64,000 nucleotides of DNA from Kutzneria viridogrisea (GTDB taxonomy: Bacteria > Actinomycetota > Actinomycetes > Mycobacteriales > Pseudonocardiaceae), in NCBI GenBank assembly GCA_014138725.1, contig JACJID010000001.1, positions 1,922,001 through 1,986,000 on the forward strand, written 5' to 3'. Numbering within the stretch: the first letter of the stretch is position 1; the number at the start of each line of letters is the position of its first letter. Below are positions 1 through 8,089 of the stretch, piece after piece. Position numbers and translations under genes: made by a program. Under the pieces are notes generated by a model, which saw only the letters and a list, made by a program, of their open reading frames with translations, ran no database searches and was not told the DNA's origin.

Positions 1-84
1 CCCGCAATCATCCCCGTATCCTCCCCTTGACAGCCCGGTTATAGATCATGTTCCGCGCTGCGCCGCTACAGCAGTCTCGTCGGC

Positions 85-909
85 ATGACCAGGGAACGGC
101 GACTATTCACCACATGGTTCACATCCATGTGGGACGACTGCGAACATGCCGTCACCGACGAGGAGTTCGCGGTCCATCGACCGGAGCCCAGCGCGGTGTG
201 TGGTGATGTCCTGTGGCTCGCGCCGTTGACGTACCCATCGCGGTCGCGTTGTGAGTACTGTGTTGCATTCTTGCTCGCTCACGTCCGCACTCAGCTGCCT
301 GCGCCACGGGAAACGGGACATCACCGTCGCTTGGGATGGCTCGGACGATCGAAGGTCAGCACGGCGCGGCCTAAAGCCAGCGCGGTATCCCACCGCTGGA
401 CCGAAAAAGACCTGATCAGGTGGTTTAGACCAGGCGTGGCACTGGTTTGGGTAGCTCGCAGAATGCACGTTCTGCTATGCACGCTGCTCTCAATAGGTGG
501 CGCATTCCCCTCAGGTGCCCCGGTGGCGGCGTGGCCGCACCATGGCCGCCACCGGGCCGCAATGCCCGCGCCCGGCCCGGACGGCAGCCGCGGCGCGCTG
601 ATCTCCAGCCACCCCATCCCCGCACCCGCAGGTCTTCCCACGCTGTCGGACGCCGTGTCCGCCCCGACGCCCGACTCGACCGCCCTGACCGGTGTCCCCT
701 CAGTGCGCACTGGACCGGTCAGGGCGGTCTCCCACTCCTGGCCGCAGTCGACCCGGCTGCCCCTCCCGACGGCCAGGACACCCTGGATGGACACCTCGCC
801 ATCCAGGTCGCAACCGCTGGCTGGTCCTACCCCCGTGCGGAACCGGCCAGTGCGAGTCGTGGTTGGAACGGAACTCCCCGTTACCGCTCCGACCACGCCC
901 ACTCGGTAG
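85..909 (+). CDS. Hypothetical protein with Cys/His-rich N-terminal segment
   Basis: Encodes 274 residues from ATG and stops 5 bases before the downstream methyltransferase start, so the two could be cotranscribed. Residues about 19-60 hold a Cys/His pattern (CEH, a later CG pair, then CEYC) resembling the short zinc-binding proteins that actinomycetes often carry. The middle has a hydrophobic stretch (about residues 127-150), and the last 100 residues are Pro/Thr/Ser-rich low-complexity sequence. I do not recognise the family. The real gene may end earlier or be smaller, because the C-terminal half could be a chance frame in high-GC DNA. Confidence 0.4.
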   Translation: MTRERRLFTTWFTSMWDDCEHAVTDEEFAVHRPEPSAVCGDVLWLAPLTYPSRSRCEYCVAFLLAHVRTQLPAPRETGHHRRLGWLGRSKVSTARPKASAVSHRWTEKDLIRWFRPGVALVWVARRMHVLLCTLLSIGGAFPSGAPVAAWPHHGRHRAAMPAPGPDGSRGALISSHPIPAPAGLPTLSDAVSAPTPDSTALTGVPSVRTGPVRAVSHSWPQSTRLPLPTARTPWMDTSPSRSQPLAGPTPVRNRPVRVVVGTELPVTAPTTPTR

Positions 910-914
910 GCGCG

Positions 915-1781
915 ATGTACACCACCCCGCCTGCCAGCCCCGGGCACCTCGACTGGGCCCCCGAAGCCATCGACCCCACCACGCCCCGGCTCGCAGGGAT
1001 CCACGATTTCCTCCTCGACGGAGCACGGAACACCAGCCACGACCGCGCCGCTGCCGCCGACGTGCTCACGGTTCTGCCCGAGGCCCGGCGGCTCGCCCGC
1101 GACCTGGCGACATTCCAACGACGTGCGATCGCCTACCTCACGCGCCGCGGCGTCGACCAGTTCCTCGACCTCGGGGCCGGGGTGCTCACCGCCGCACCAC
1201 CCCATGTGGTCGCACGCCGCGTGACCCCCGGCGCGCGGGTGGTCTACGTCGACAATGACCCCGTCGTCCACGCGCACAACGAGCTCGTCCTGCGCGACAC
1301 CGACAACGTCGCGCCCGTGTACGCCGATCTCACCGAGCCAGGGACGGTCCTCGCGCACCCGAGGGTCCGTGACCTCATCGACCCCACCCGGCCAGTCGGC
1401 GTGTTGCTCGGCGCCGCCGACCTTGTGCCCGACAACATCGACCTCGGCACGGTGATTGGCGCATATCGCGCTGCGATGCCCGCGGGCAGCGCTATGGTGC
1501 TGTCCCACCTCACCGACGACCACCGGCGCGACCAGGTCGAGCAGGCTGGCGCGGTCTACGCGCGCACAGGCCGAGGCATCTACCCGCGCGGCCGGGCGGA
1601 GATCGCCCGTCTCCTTGCCGGGTGGGGCACCGACTTGGTCAGCCCCGGGCTGGTGCCACCCAGCCGCTGGCGGCCCGAATTCCAGGAGCCCGGGATGATC
1701 GCATGCCTTGCCTACGTCGGTGTCGCGTGGCATTGGCCCCTATTAGTCGTCGCTGAGGAGCGTAGTGTCCAGTCTCCCTGA
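915..1781 (+). CDS. SAM-dependent methyltransferase, DUF574-like
   Basis: A 288-residue protein of the actinobacterial DUF574/Methyltransf_19 type. The N-terminus has the family signature WAPEAIDPTTPR followed by a DFLLDGARN-like block. The SAM-binding motif is FLDLGAGVL, then VVYVDNDPVV with the acidic residue that would contact the ribose, and a VLLGAADLVPD strand. I chose ATG 915 because the family signature starts just after it; the frame stays open upstream but without family-like sequence. Substrates of this family are mostly unknown, so the methyl acceptor cannot be named. It overlaps the next small gene by 17 bases. Confidence 0.8.
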   Translation: MYTTPPASPGHLDWAPEAIDPTTPRLAGIHDFLLDGARNTSHDRAAAADVLTVLPEARRLARDLATFQRRAIAYLTRRGVDQFLDLGAGVLTAAPPHVVARRVTPGARVVYVDNDPVVHAHNELVLRDTDNVAPVYADLTEPGTVLAHPRVRDLIDPTRPVGVLLGAADLVPDNIDLGTVIGAYRAAMPAGSAMVLSHLTDDHRRDQVEQAGAVYARTGRGIYPRGRAEIARLLAGWGTDLVSPGLVPPSRWRPEFQEPGMIACLAYVGVAWHWPLLVVAEERSVQSP

Positions 1782-1965
1782 GGGCGAAGTAAACGACGTC
1801 CCGGAGAGTATCTCCGGTCGCGTACCTGATGCGGACGCCGCCGCTTTGGCTGACCGCATCCTCGCAGGTGTCATGCCCGGAAAAGATCTAGGGTGCAGTC
1901 CTTGTTGTAGAACAAAGCGACGCGATAACCCGCGCAGAATACGCATCACCGACTGGCTCATGTGA
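1765..1965 (+). CDS. Small hypothetical protein with CSPCC motif
   Basis: A 66-residue reading frame starting at GTG and preceded by a good ribosome-binding site (GAGGAG, about 6 bases upstream). It overlaps the methyltransferase 3' end by 17 bases, which suggests coupled translation. The first half is acidic and Ala-rich; the second half has GCSPCC followed by a basic tail ending DWLM. It has no recognised domain. The size, the Cys cluster and the methyltransferase neighbour leave open a modified-peptide precursor, but no other maturation enzyme is adjacent, so this is only a possibility. Confidence 0.45.
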   Translation: MSSLPEGEVNDVPESISGRVPDADAAALADRILAGVMPGKDLGCSPCCRTKRRDNPRRIRITDWLM

Positions 1966-1982
1966 CACGGACGGACAACACC

Positions 1983-2078
1983 ATGGCGGACAAGAACTGT
2001 AAGCAGTGTGACGGAACCGGGAACGTCTTCGCTCCCGACTCCTCAGGAACGATCAGCTGGCGCCCCTGCGGGTGCTGA
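1983..2078 (+). CDS. 31-residue CxxC zinc-finger micro-protein
   Basis: A very short gene encoding 31 residues. It begins MADKNCKQCDGTGN and ends WRPCGC, giving a CxxCxGxG motif paired with a terminal CxC, which resembles half of a DnaJ-type zinc centre. Micro-proteins of this layout are common between small accessory genes in actinomycetes, but I know of no assigned function. The ribosome-binding site is weak. It overlaps the longest possible upstream extension of the next gene, which supports placing that gene's start downstream. Confidence 0.5.
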   Translation: MADKNCKQCDGTGNVFAPDSSGTISWRPCGC

Positions 2079-2136
2079 CCCCAACACTCAACGCCCACAC
2101 AGCAACGGCAATCCCCGCACGAGGACCGAACACGCC

Positions 2137-2781
2137 ATGACCGGCATCGGCTACGACACCTCACTCGACCCGACACTCCTGCGCATCGCTGCCCTGCACA
2201 TCGACCTTGACTTCAGCGACCCCCTGCGGGACGCCACCAATCTCACCTGTGTCCTCCGCGCACTGGGCCCCGTGCTTCATCGGGTACCCGAACTGCTCGC
2301 CATCACCGGCCTCCGCCACATCGATCGCGACGGCGGCCACCCGATGTACCACCTCGCGCGCCTGCTGACCTACGAGTCCTGTGGCGACACGATCAGCCCG
2401 TTCCTCACCGAACCCGGCGACGAAACCCAGACCCAGACCGTGCTGTACACCATGAGCACGACGGTCGAATCCGTCGCCTGGTGGGACCCATCCAGTCACC
2501 GACCAGACCCGCGCGCGGGCTACCTGCACGCCGACGTCCACGGCGTGCACACCGTGATCACCGCACAGCGCTGGACCTCAGGGCAGCCCGACGCCCACCA
2601 GATGGAGACACTGCGCGCCCACAGCACGCACCCCGCCATCGTGCTGGCCACCAGGCCCAGCACGGCCCCGCGAGGGGCACGCCACGCGCGTCCAGCGTGG
2701 GACGACGACAGGCTGGCCGAGCTCAGGAACAAACACCAGTGGCGCGAGCTGCTGTCCCGGGATGACCGGGCCATCGCCTAG
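2137..2781 (+). CDS. Hypothetical protein
   Basis: A 214-residue soluble protein from ATG 2137. The frame extends upstream but would overlap the CxxC micro-protein, so the downstream ATG is preferred. It has an N-terminal helical part with a LLRIAALHIDLDF segment, a central region with WWDPSSHRPDP, and a C-terminal charged helix (WDDDRLAELRNKHQWRELL). I see no transmembrane helix, metal site or known enzymatic motif. The location downstream of the methyltransferase and Cys-rich micro-protein is the only functional hint. Confidence 0.6.
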   Translation: MTGIGYDTSLDPTLLRIAALHIDLDFSDPLRDATNLTCVLRALGPVLHRVPELLAITGLRHIDRDGGHPMYHLARLLTYESCGDTISPFLTEPGDETQTQTVLYTMSTTVESVAWWDPSSHRPDPRAGYLHADVHGVHTVITAQRWTSGQPDAHQMETLRAHSTHPAIVLATRPSTAPRGARHARPAWDDDRLAELRNKHQWRELLSRDDRAIA

Positions 2782-2939
2782 ACCGCGGCACTGTTGCTGT
2801 CCGGTCCGTGCCCCATGAACACAGCCGATGCGGGTATCCACATGCGCGGGACCAACGTCTCGTCGTTGGCGACGGTCTGCCTCGGCGTGCCCTGCACTCG
2901 CCCGACCGAGCACCCCCAACGCTGATGACCAAGTGGACG

Positions 2940-3470
2940 ATGAGCCGCAAACTGGTCGCACTGTGCGCGGGCATCACGGTGACCGCGGCCTCGGCGAGCG
3001 GGTGCAGCCAGGTCGCGCCCGGGGCCGCAGAGGCGGCCACACCGGGCAGGACCGCCCCTCCCGCGGGACAGGACAAGGCCCGTGAGCTGACCAGCATCGA
3101 CCCGTGCGGGCTGCTCACCGCGCAGGAGAGCGCGCAGTTCGGCAGTTCGACCCACGAACGCCAGGACTACGGTGGCGCCCACATCTGCCAGTGGTCCTTC
3201 CCCAGCAGTCACGCCCTGGACCTCGGCCTGGACGACCAGCGCGGGGTCAAGCAGCTCCTGGTCGGTAAGGGCCGTCCCAGCATGATCACTGTCGGCCGCC
3301 ACCAAGCCAAGAGGATCGAGGCCAACCTCGGTGAGCGCAACTGCGTGGTCTCCCTGGTGATCACCGACTCGTCGCGGGTGGACGTGGTGGTCAGCGGGGA
3401 TGCGGACACTGCCACGATATGCGACCTGGCCCTGCGGACAGCCAAGATCGTGGAACCGAAAGTGCCGTGA
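2940..3470 (+). CDS. DUF3558-like lipoprotein
   Basis: A 176-residue secreted lipoprotein. The signal peptide is basic (MSRK), then hydrophobic, with the lipobox-like sequence ASGC placing the lipidated Cys at residue 22. A Pro/Ala linker follows, then the pattern typical of DUF3558 proteins: DPCGLLTAQE, a central CQWSF, and a late Cys (ATICDLA) that may pair in disulfides. The function of this family is unknown; it is found at the actinobacterial cell surface. ATG 2925 is an alternative start five codons upstream. Confidence 0.75.
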   Translation: MSRKLVALCAGITVTAASASGCSQVAPGAAEAATPGRTAPPAGQDKARELTSIDPCGLLTAQESAQFGSSTHERQDYGGAHICQWSFPSSHALDLGLDDQRGVKQLLVGKGRPSMITVGRHQAKRIEANLGERNCVVSLVITDSSRVDVVVSGDADTATICDLALRTAKIVEPKVP

Positions 3471-3479
3471 CCCCACCCT

Positions 3480-3521
3480 GCTAAAAGAGGAGTGAACCGT
3501 GCTAAAAGAGGAGTGAACCGT
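3480..3521 (+). repeat. Tandem 21-bp repeat containing a ribosome-binding site
   Basis: Two perfect adjacent copies of a 21-base unit (GCTAAAAGAGGAGTGAACCG plus T), at 3480-3500 and 3501-3521. Each carries an AGAGGAG Shine-Dalgarno core. The second copy feeds the TTG start of the following gene; the first copy creates a GTG-initiated five-codon frame (MLKEE) that ends inside copy two. The duplication therefore seems to have added a mini upstream frame. Confidence 0.9.
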
Positions 3522-3793
3522 TGGGACCGGACTACGCAGGTGGCATGGCGTCCGAGTCAGTGCATCACATCACCGACACCTGCCGAGTCAGGACAGAGTG
3601 GGACAGCACCGACCTGAAGCTGGAGTTTGCCGAGGGCGAGGTGTACGTGGCGCTCGTGATCCAGGGCGCCGATGCCGCCGGGCGCATCGTCAATGCGCTT
3701 CAGCAAGCGATCCAGGACGCCGCCGAGGAACTTCTCCTCGACCCATCCCACGACCGGCCGCCACGGCTGCGCGCCATCGACGGCGGCACCTGA
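3521..3793 (+). CDS. Small conserved-type hypothetical protein
   Basis: A 90-residue protein. TTG 3521 is chosen because the AGAGGAG core lies 7 bases upstream; ATG 3545 is the alternative. The sequence is acidic with a central VYVALVIQGADAAGRIVNALQQ segment and a C-terminal basic RPPRLRAIDGG tail. I recognise no domain. It heads a run of three small genes (this one, 3922-4077 and 4074-4571) that may be cotranscribed. Confidence 0.6.
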   Translation: MGPDYAGGMASESVHHITDTCRVRTEWDSTDLKLEFAEGEVYVALVIQGADAAGRIVNALQQAIQDAAEELLLDPSHDRPPRLRAIDGGT

Positions 3794-3921
3794 CAAACCC
3801 ACACCACCCCACCAACGTCCCACCCTTGTCCCATATCCGACAGCCGCCGAGAGGATCCTCGCCGTGGCGAGCTTCACCCTCAGGATCATTGGTACGCGGC
3901 CACTTCCAGGTCCACGGCCCT

Positions 3922-4077
3922 ATGGCGGTCGCGATCACCCACGACCTGATCAACGCCCTCGGCGACACCCTCAGCAGCTGGATCGACCTCGCCGACGAAC
4001 TGGGCCGCACCCTGCTCACGCTGGTCCCCAAGCCCGCCTCGGGCACGCCCACTGACAGCCCCGAGGAGACCCGGTGA
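3922..4077 (+). CDS. Small hypothetical protein
   Basis: A 51-residue protein starting MAVAITHDLINALGDTL with an amphipathic helical segment and a Pro/Thr-rich tail. TTG 3889 would add 11 residues. Its stop overlaps the GTG of the next gene (GTGA), suggesting translational coupling to the HTH protein. Function unknown. Confidence 0.5.
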   Translation: MAVAITHDLINALGDTLSSWIDLADELGRTLLTLVPKPASGTPTDSPEETR

Positions 4078-4571
4078 CCGGCCTCCCACCACCCTGCCCC
4101 AGTGACAACCTCCACCGCGCCCGCTCCACTATGGACATCGCCACCGAGTTGGGCATCTCGGCCGGGACCGTCACCCGCAACCTTGAGCGGTACGGCATCC
4201 CCGTCCGCCCGGCCGGCGTCCACAGCCGTACCGAAATGGTCGCCACGGCCGACAAGAGCCTCTCGGCGGACATTCGTCGGGCTGTCGAAGGCACCCTGCA
4301 TGGCTGGCAGCGCCTGCAACGGTTCCAGACCGCAATGGCGTTCCCCACCATCGAAGCCGCCGCAGATCATCTCGGCGCACACCAGGCCGCCCTGGTACGC
4401 CAGTTCCAACGACTCGAACAAGACATCGGAACACAACTCTTCCGACGGACCACACCAACCCAGCCCATGCGCCCCACCCGGCGGGGCAACGCCCTACTGC
4501 GAGCGCTCGACCAACCCCATGTCCGCCACCGTCCCAACCAACCCCGCAAGCCAGCACACCACCCGGGATAA
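4074..4571 (+). CDS. Double helix-turn-helix DNA-binding protein
   Basis: A 165-residue protein starting at GTG coupled to the previous gene. Residues about 20-42 form a first HTH (MDIATELGISAGTVTRNLE). Residues about 85-140 resemble the LysR-type HTH (FPTIEAAADHLGAHQAALV followed by QLFRR), but no LysR effector-binding domain follows. It probably binds DNA as a small regulator. The C-terminal 25 residues are low complexity. Confidence 0.65.
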   Translation: MTGLPPPCPSDNLHRARSTMDIATELGISAGTVTRNLERYGIPVRPAGVHSRTEMVATADKSLSADIRRAVEGTLHGWQRLQRFQTAMAFPTIEAAADHLGAHQAALVRQFQRLEQDIGTQLFRRTTPTQPMRPTRRGNALLRALDQPHVRHRPNQPRKPAHHPG

Positions 4572-4811
4572 CGAAGCGTTGCGTGAGCCGCGCGGCGGAT
4601 CTCGATGGCGCGACACCCAGTGAGACGTTCGAAGACTGCCCGGTCGCCGACCTCAAAGTCTCCATCGAACAATGGGCGGTTCAGGCCGCTGGACGCCGTG
4701 GCGTCCGCGGCCAGAGCACCATCGTGCACATTGATCGCCGAGTCTGCAGGCCCCTATGCGGGTCGTCTGGCTGGCGAGCATCGGTCGTGTAGCGAGCGGG
4801 GGTTTCACCAA

Positions 4812-5540
4812 CTACCTGGTGGACTGGTCAAAGGTTAGGCCGACAGCCGCTCGAAATGGAAACTGAATCATGACACCAGTCGTGTCGACGCCAGTTACCA
4901 GCCCCTGCTGCCAGATGCATTTCCAGTCCATGACAAATTCGAGTGTCGTGTATGGCGGAATTGACAGTTCGACCTCTTCTTCGAATTTCTCTTCAATCTC
5001 CTCGCTGCCGCCAAAATGGCGGCGCAAAGTGGCCTCGGCACTGGATTTTAATTCCACCAGGGCGGTGAATTTGACGCCGTGGCTAGAAGTGGTCGTATGG
5101 TCATTGTCGAATTCGATGTGCCGAGTCCACCGTCTGGTGGCCTTGAATCTGCGGACAGCGCTGGCCGGGCCAGAGTTTCCGATGCGGCGTACCTCCTGGC
5201 CGATCGCCTCCTCTACGAGACTGGTCTCCGTCACCCGCATCGTGGCGACGACGGATGGTCGTGTGTCTGGCGACACTACCGTCTCAAACACCGGCCAGGT
5301 ACCACCGCACTTCGGGCAGCTGGCGGTAGTCCGCTTGTCCATCAATGGCAGCAAAGTCCAAGGACTGACCCGTGTGCCGTCAGGAAGGTAGTACCGTGCC
5401 AAGTTCAACCACTGCTCGCACCTCGGGCACGTGCCGGTCCTCTGGTGGCGGCGCTGCTCCGACGATCGGCCGAACACCTGCACCCCCTCGTCATCCGAGG
5501 CTTCAATGACACAGTGAGCCGTCTCCACAAGGCGGCCCAT
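4812..5540 (-). CDS. Hypothetical protein with two CxxC pairs
   Basis: A 242-residue protein. Near the N-terminus it has CPRC and CPKCGG about 36 residues apart, consistent with a four-Cys zinc ribbon. The rest contains a hydrophilic region and an acidic stretch rich in Glu (EEIEEKFEEEVE). I see no membrane segment and recognise no family. The local base composition is a little less GC-rich than its neighbours, so it may have arrived separately. Start at ATG 5540 is the longest; a GTG about 20 codons in is possible. Confidence 0.6.
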   Translation of the reverse strand: MGRLVETAHCVIEASDDEGVQVFGRSSEQRRHQRTGTCPRCEQWLNLARYYLPDGTRVSPWTLLPLMDKRTTASCPKCGGTWPVFETVVSPDTRPSVVATMRVTETSLVEEAIGQEVRRIGNSGPASAVRRFKATRRWTRHIEFDNDHTTTSSHGVKFTALVELKSSAEATLRRHFGGSEEIEEKFEEEVELSIPPYTTLEFVMDWKCIWQQGLVTGVDTTGVMIQFPFRAAVGLTFDQSTR

Positions 5541-5714
5541 CGCCTGAGAACGGCATCAGTCACCGTAGCAGGACAGACGCCCGTCATGGGCGTTTCGTCG
5601 TTGCCGGCCACCGTTCCTGGACGACCCAACACCTCCGCGCGCACCGATCGAACAGCCGCTCGCAGGAGCAATCGGCGAGTCAGCTCACTACGCACCGGCT
5701 GATAAGTTCCGACT

Positions 5715-5815
5715 GGGGAAATGCCACGAATTCGAGACTGAACTTGATGACACCGCAATGAGACAACCGAGAAGGCCCAGGCCAACGAAGATCGACATGT
5801 CATCGTTGGCGAGAT
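5715..5815. repeat. Dispersed ~90-110 bp repeat, copy A
   Basis: About 75% identical by eye to 7975-8080, in the same orientation. Shared anchors include GGAAATGCCACG, GAGACA with CCAAGAA/CCGAGAA and GCCCAGG, and AAGATCGACATGTCA. The two copies flank the reductase/IS3 segment. They may be solo ends of an old element; which one is unknown. Confidence 0.6.
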
Positions 5816-5875
5816 GCTACACGACTTGAAGGATCTCGCGGCTGATGTCGTAATCTCACGGGCCGTGTCGTACCA

Positions 5876-5891
5876 ATGTCGTATACGACAT
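5876..5891. promoter_or_regulatory. 16-bp perfect palindrome
   Basis: ATGTCGTATACGACAT is self-complementary and sits inside a wider imperfect inverted repeat (CTCACGG about 20 bases left, CCGTGAG just right; another GATGTCGTA further left). It could be a repressor operator or part of a mobile-element end. It lies just beyond the 3' end of the interrupted reductase gene. Confidence 0.5.
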
Positions 5892-6512
5892 CACCGTGAG
5901 ACTAGCGCGTGGGTGCTGCTGCTCAGCGCCTCGTCTCGTACCGGGTCAGGACCACGCCGCCGGGAAACGTCCGCGTCTCCACCAGGTTCAGGTTCACCCA
6001 GCTGTCCAGAGCGGTGAAGAACGGCGTGCCGCCGCCGACCAGGACTGGATATGTGGCCAGCACGTACTCGTCGATCAGCCCAGCCCGCATCGCCGCCCCA
6101 GCGAGCGTCGCACCCCCGATCTCCATCGGGCCGCCGTCCCCGGCCTTCAGCCGAGTGATCTCGGCGACCGCGTCCCCGGTGACCAGGCGGGTGTTCCAGC
6201 CGACCTTGTCGAGCGTCGAGGAGAACACCACCTTCGGCGTGTCCCGCCAGTTGCGTGCGAACTCGATCTCCGCCGGGGTTGCATTGGGCTGCTCGTCGCC
6301 GGTCGGCCAGTAGGAGCTCATCGTCTCCCACAGCTTGCGCCCGTACAGCGACATGCTGTTGCCCAGCTCCTGGTCGAGCCACCACTGGAACAGTTCGTCG
6401 CTCGGCGGTCCGCTCCAGCCGATGGCGTCGCCGGCCGCGGCGATGTAGCCGTCCAGGGTCTGTTCCGTATCGGGTTTGATGGAGACATCGAAACCTGGAA
6501 GGAACCATCACG

Positions 6513-6830
6513 ATGCCCGCGCCGAAGAAGTACCCCGACGAGTTGCGTGAACGCGCGACCCGGATGGCCGTGGACGCCCGCCGGGACCCCGCCACCGCGC
6601 CAGGCGCGATCAAACGGATCGCCGACCAACTGGGCATCCACCCCGAATCGCTACGGACCTGGGTCAAACAAGCCGAGATCGACAGTGGGGACCGGTCGGG
6701 CACCACCACCAGCGACGCCGAGCGCATCGCCCAGCTGGAACGCGAGAACCAGGAGCTGCGTCGAGCCAATGCGATCCTCAAGTCCGCGTCGGCTTTCTTC
6801 GCGGCGGAGCTAGACCGCCCCTCCCGCTGA
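6513..6830 (+). CDS. IS3-family transposase OrfA
   Basis: A 105-residue protein with an N-terminal HTH_Tnp_1 domain (MPAPKKYPDELRERATRMA) and a C-terminal leucine-zipper-like helix (ERIAQLERENQELRR). OrfA binds the inverted repeats. The orfB frame is open in the -1 register across the end of this gene, so ribosomes slipping at about 6770-6815 would make the OrfAB transposase. I could not identify a classic slippery heptamer. Confidence 0.9.
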   Translation: MPAPKKYPDELRERATRMAVDARRDPATAPGAIKRIADQLGIHPESLRTWVKQAEIDSGDRSGTTTSDAERIAQLERENQELRRANAILKSASAFFAAELDRPSR

Positions 6831-6886
6831 TCGTCGACTACATCGACACCCACAAGCACCAGTTCGGAGTCGAGCCGATCTGCACC

Positions 6887-7756
6887 GTGCTCACCCAGGC
6901 CGGCATGAAGATCGCTCCGAGCACCTACTATGCCGCCCGGTCCCGCCCGCCGTCAGCCCGCGCGGTCCGCGATATCGCCATCACCGCGAAGATCACCCAG
7001 ATCCACCAGGACAACTACGGCGTCTACGGGGTCCGCAAGGTCCACGCCGAACTGGTCCGCCAGGGCGGGGTCCACGGCCGAACAGTCGCCCGCTGCACCG
7101 TCGCTCGACTGATGAGAACGGGTGGCCTGCAAGGGGTTTCCCGACTGAGGACACCACGCACCACCCGACCGGGCAAAGGGAACGACTCGCGCCCGGACTT
7201 GGTCAAACGGACCTTCACCGCCCCGGCGCCCAACCGGCTGTGGGTCGCCGACATCACCTACATCCGCACGTTCACCGGCTGGGTGTATGCCGCGTTCGTG
7301 CTGGACGTGTTCTCCCGCCGTGTGGTCGGCTGGCAGGTCTCCACCAGCCTGCGCACCGGCCTGGCGCTCGACGCGCTGGAGATGGGCCTGTGGACCCGTC
7401 GACGGGACCGACAGGACACCCGCGCCCTGGTCCACCACTCCGACCGCGGCGCGCAATACGGGGCGGTGCGCTACACCCAACGGCTGGCCGCCGCCGGCGC
7501 GGTGGCCTCGGTCGGATCCGTGGGCGACAGCTACGACAACGCCCTGGCCGAGGCGTTCAACTCGATCTTCAAGGCCGAGTTGATCCGCAACATGGGCCCC
7601 TGGCGCGGCATCGACGATGTCGAGATCGCCGTCGCGGAGTACATCGACTGGTACAACCACCGCCGGCTCCACGGCGAACTCGGCCTGATTCCACCGGTGG
7701 AACACGAAGCCAACCATCACCGCGTAAGCACACCCGCGTCGACACCGAGCGGATGA
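6887..7756 (+). CDS. IS3-family transposase OrfB (DDE integrase domain)
   Basis: The catalytic half of the transposase. From this ATG it is 289 residues, but similarity continues upstream in the same frame (PLIVDYIDTHKHQFGVEPIC) to about 6805, so it is probably made mainly as an OrfAB fusion. The DDE triad is visible as WVADITYI, HHSDRGAQY and the Glu in ALAEAFNSIFKAEL. The C-terminal YNHRRLH block is typical of the family. No disruption is seen. Confidence 0.92.
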   Translation: MLTQAGMKIAPSTYYAARSRPPSARAVRDIAITAKITQIHQDNYGVYGVRKVHAELVRQGGVHGRTVARCTVARLMRTGGLQGVSRLRTPRTTRPGKGNDSRPDLVKRTFTAPAPNRLWVADITYIRTFTGWVYAAFVLDVFSRRVVGWQVSTSLRTGLALDALEMGLWTRRRDRQDTRALVHHSDRGAQYGAVRYTQRLAAAGAVASVGSVGDSYDNALAEAFNSIFKAELIRNMGPWRGIDDVEIAVAEYIDWYNHRRLHGELGLIPPVEHEANHHRVSTPASTPSG

Positions 7757-7974
7757 TCAGACCCTCCATCAAACCCGGTACTTGACAGTCAGGTTCATGC
7801 CGTAGATCAGTTTCCGCATGGCCCAGCCTTCTGTTCGTGGGTGTCCGGCGTATGGACCAGCGCGGCGCGGGAAACTCATCGGTGCGCGATCTGGGCTCGC
7901 CGGTAATCCTCGTACTCGGGGCTCAGCGTGGTGTACTCGGCCGACTCGGGCAAGCCGCCTAACCTCGCCCTCGC

Positions 7975-8080
7975 GAGGAAATGCCACGGATTTCAGACTG
8001 ATCATGGGTGACAAGGCCGTGAGACAGCCAAGAACGCCCAGGTCACGCAAGATCGACATGTCACGCGCGGTGAGACCCTA
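7975..8080. repeat. Dispersed ~90-110 bp repeat, copy B
   Basis: The counterpart of the repeat at 5715-5815, same orientation, spaced about 2.26 kb. It abuts the truncated 3' side of the dnaE-type remnant, so it marks a junction between unrelated segments. Confidence 0.6.
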
Positions 8081-8089
8081 CACCGTCGT

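Larger units (their letters stand above)
6461..7787 (+). mobile_element. IS3-family insertion sequence, 1327 bp
   Basis: The ends are inverted repeats starting TGT, then GTAtCGGGTTTGATGGAG on the left and GTAcCGGGTTTGATGGAG on the complementary right end. It is flanked by a 3-bp direct duplication GTC (6458-6460 and 7788-7790), as expected for IS3. It carries orfA and orfB in the usual -1 frameshift arrangement. It appears intact and could be active; the undamaged target duplication suggests a recent insertion. Confidence 0.92.
5923..7819 (-). pseudogene. Dihydrofolate-reductase-family (RibD_C) gene interrupted by an IS3 element
   Basis: The gene is in two parts. Its first 11 codons (MRKLIYGMNLT) lie at 7787-7819 and the remainder, beginning LDGYIAAAGD, at 5923-6460. 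Removing 6461-7787 and one copy of the GTC target duplication restores one continuous reading frame of about 189 codons. The restored protein resembles RibD C-terminal/dihydrofolate-reductase-like oxidoreductases (YwjB/YyaP type), with MSLYGRKLWETM, VVFSSTL and a GGGTPFF segment. These probably reduce a pterin or related substrate with NADPH, but the substrate is not known. The interruption should abolish function unless the downstream part is translated from ATG 6354. Confidence 0.9.

Noticed and set aside
321-1733. Long antisense frame (470 codons) opposite the methyltransferase
   Set aside because: Low-complexity composition typical of a high-GC shadow; the plus strand has clear methyltransferase motifs.
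1765-1965. Definite RiPP precursor
   Set aside because: Only a nearby methyltransferase and a Cys cluster suggest this; no cyclase, protease or dehydratase gene is adjacent, so it is not claimed.
4583-4792. Possible 69-residue gene after the HTH protein
   Set aside because: No ribosome-binding site, no family-like sequence; likely chance.
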